This document shows positions 6,479 through 7,089 of a stretch of DNA of 7,089 nt, one piece after another; the first letter of the stretch is position 1; every line of letters starts with the position of its first letter. The position numbers and the translations under genes are program-made. The notes under the pieces are model-generated. The model made no database searches. It was not told where the DNA came from and saw nothing but the letters and a program-made list of their open reading frames with translations. The stretch is taken from assembly GCA_003232855.1 (NCBI GenBank), contig QIKC01000347.1:1-7089 (forward strand), read 5' to 3'. The stretch is from Verrucomicrobiales bacterium. GTDB lineage: Bacteria > Verrucomicrobiota > Verrucomicrobiia > Verrucomicrobiales > DEV007.

Positions 6479-7089
6479 ATGACCTCACGGACCACCGCCG
6501 CCCTCGCCATCGTCACCACACTGCTGGCACTCTACGTATTCGTGTTCGACAAAGACGGAGCACCGCCGCAGGGCAGAAGCTTCCGCGTCGTGCCCATCGC
6601 CACGGCAGAAGACATCACCGCGATCAAAATCGCAGGCCCAGGTGGCGGCGATATCTCCCTGCTGCGCGCCGACGATGGCCACTGGACCATGACCGCACCA
6701 CTCGCCGACCGCGCCGACTCCGAAAAAATCAACGAGTTGATCCGATCCCTACTCGAATTAAAAACGCTAGAAGTGCTCGAAGGAGACGGCACGCCCAGCG
6801 ACAGCGCCATGGGACTAACCGACAACGCCCTCACCATCTCCCTCCGAGGCGATGACGGAAAACGACTCGGCACACTCGCCCTCGGCGATCCGTCAGCAGT
6901 AGAAGACGCCATCTACGCCCGTTGGGAAAACGGCCCAGCGATCCTCTGTTGGAAAGAATTACGAGAGCTCGCCGACGTACCCTCAAACGCACTGCGCGAC
7001 GCCAAGCTACTCGGTATCCCGATCGAAAACATGCGCCGGGTAAAAGTCAAAAAAGACGGCACCATGGCCTCCTTCGTCATCGACCGCCA
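6479..7089 (+). CDS. DUF4340-type membrane-anchored protein (3' end beyond the window)
   Basis: From ATG at 6479 the frame stays open for 203 codons to the right edge without a stop, so the C-terminal part is missing. The protein begins MTSRTTAALAIVTTLLALYV, a short basic tip and one hydrophobic segment (about 7-23) that should be an uncleaved signal anchor. The rest faces the periplasm or outside. It shows the DUF4340 pattern: ITAIKIAGPGGGDISLLR (46-63), GHWTMTAPLADRADSEKINE (67-86), a helix with LLELKTLEVL (91-100), then GLTDNALTISLRGDDGK (112-128) and LALGDPSAVEDAIYARW (133-149). In families of this kind the gene nearly always follows a GldG-like gene, as here (18-base gap, no terminator). 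No catalytic motif is visible. No Shine-Dalgarno precedes the ATG, so translation may depend on the upstream gene. It is probably the fourth part of the same membrane complex; function is unknown. Confidence 0.8.
   Translation, partial: MTSRTTAALAIVTTLLALYVFVFDKDGAPPQGRSFRVVPIATAEDITAIKIAGPGGGDISLLRADDGHWTMTAPLADRADSEKINELIRSLLELKTLEVLEGDGTPSDSAMGLTDNALTISLRGDDGKRLGTLALGDPSAVEDAIYARWENGPAILCWKELRELADVPSNALRDAKLLGIPIENMRRVKVKKDGTMASFVIDR

Noticed and set aside
6139..6912. Minus-strand open frames across the end of the GldG-like gene and the DUF4340-like gene
   Set aside because: Low-complexity products opposite genes with family motifs. The plus-strand frame starting at 6479 is continuous to the edge and matches the expected neighbour.
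1..7089. tRNA, rRNA, CRISPR array, insertion sequence or attachment site
   Set aside because: Coding sequence occupies nearly all of the window; no cloverleaf, spaced direct repeats, terminal inverted repeats or transposase motifs were seen by eye.

Overview
The window carries two divergent gene groups in a GC-rich bacterial chromosome. On the minus strand lie the end-to-end genes for the E1 (sucA, complete) and E2 (sucB, only the first 26 codons) components of the 2-oxoglutarate dehydrogenase complex of the TCA cycle. On the plus strand is a tightly packed cluster of four genes: a GldA-type ABC ATPase, a GldF-type ABC-2 permease, a GldG-type auxiliary membrane protein, and a DUF4340-type protein that runs off the right edge. 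No RNA gene, mobile element, CRISPR array or phage gene was seen.

Layout: 1-80 is sucB (minus, partial). 81-170 is a 90-base spacer with an imperfect hairpin at 119-144. 171-2963 is sucA (minus). 2964-3133 is the divergent intergenic region, with an AT-rich core at about 3028-3074 where candidate promoters for both directions overlap. 3134-4078 is the ATPase, 4109-4927 the permease, 4931-6460 the GldG-like protein and 6479-7089 the DUF4340-like protein (open at the right edge). Gaps in the plus-strand cluster are 30, 3 and 18 bases, so it reads as one operon.

The minus-strand genes oxidatively decarboxylate 2-oxoglutarate to succinyl-CoA in the cytoplasm, which points to an organism with a full oxidative TCA cycle. 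The plus-strand genes should form an inner-membrane ABC-2 type complex: an ATPase dimer, a six- or seven-span permease, a two-span protein with a large extracytoplasmic domain, and a single-anchor extracytoplasmic partner. Homologues of the first three are called gliding-motility ABC proteins in Bacteroidota, but the same set with DUF4340 occurs widely in non-gliding bacteria and its substrate is not known to me.

Organism: high GC, a SucA of about 930 residues without the actinobacterial N-terminal acyltransferase fusion, and a GldA/F/G/DUF4340 cluster fit Verrucomicrobiota (Opitutae-like) best in my judgement, with Gammaproteobacteria as an alternative. This is an inference from protein flavour, not a database result. 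No clearly new system is visible. The points most worth a second look are the interlocked divergent promoters, the uncharacterised Gld-like/DUF4340 complex, an extra N-terminal membrane segment on the permease, and a 10-base word that recurs four times on one strand.
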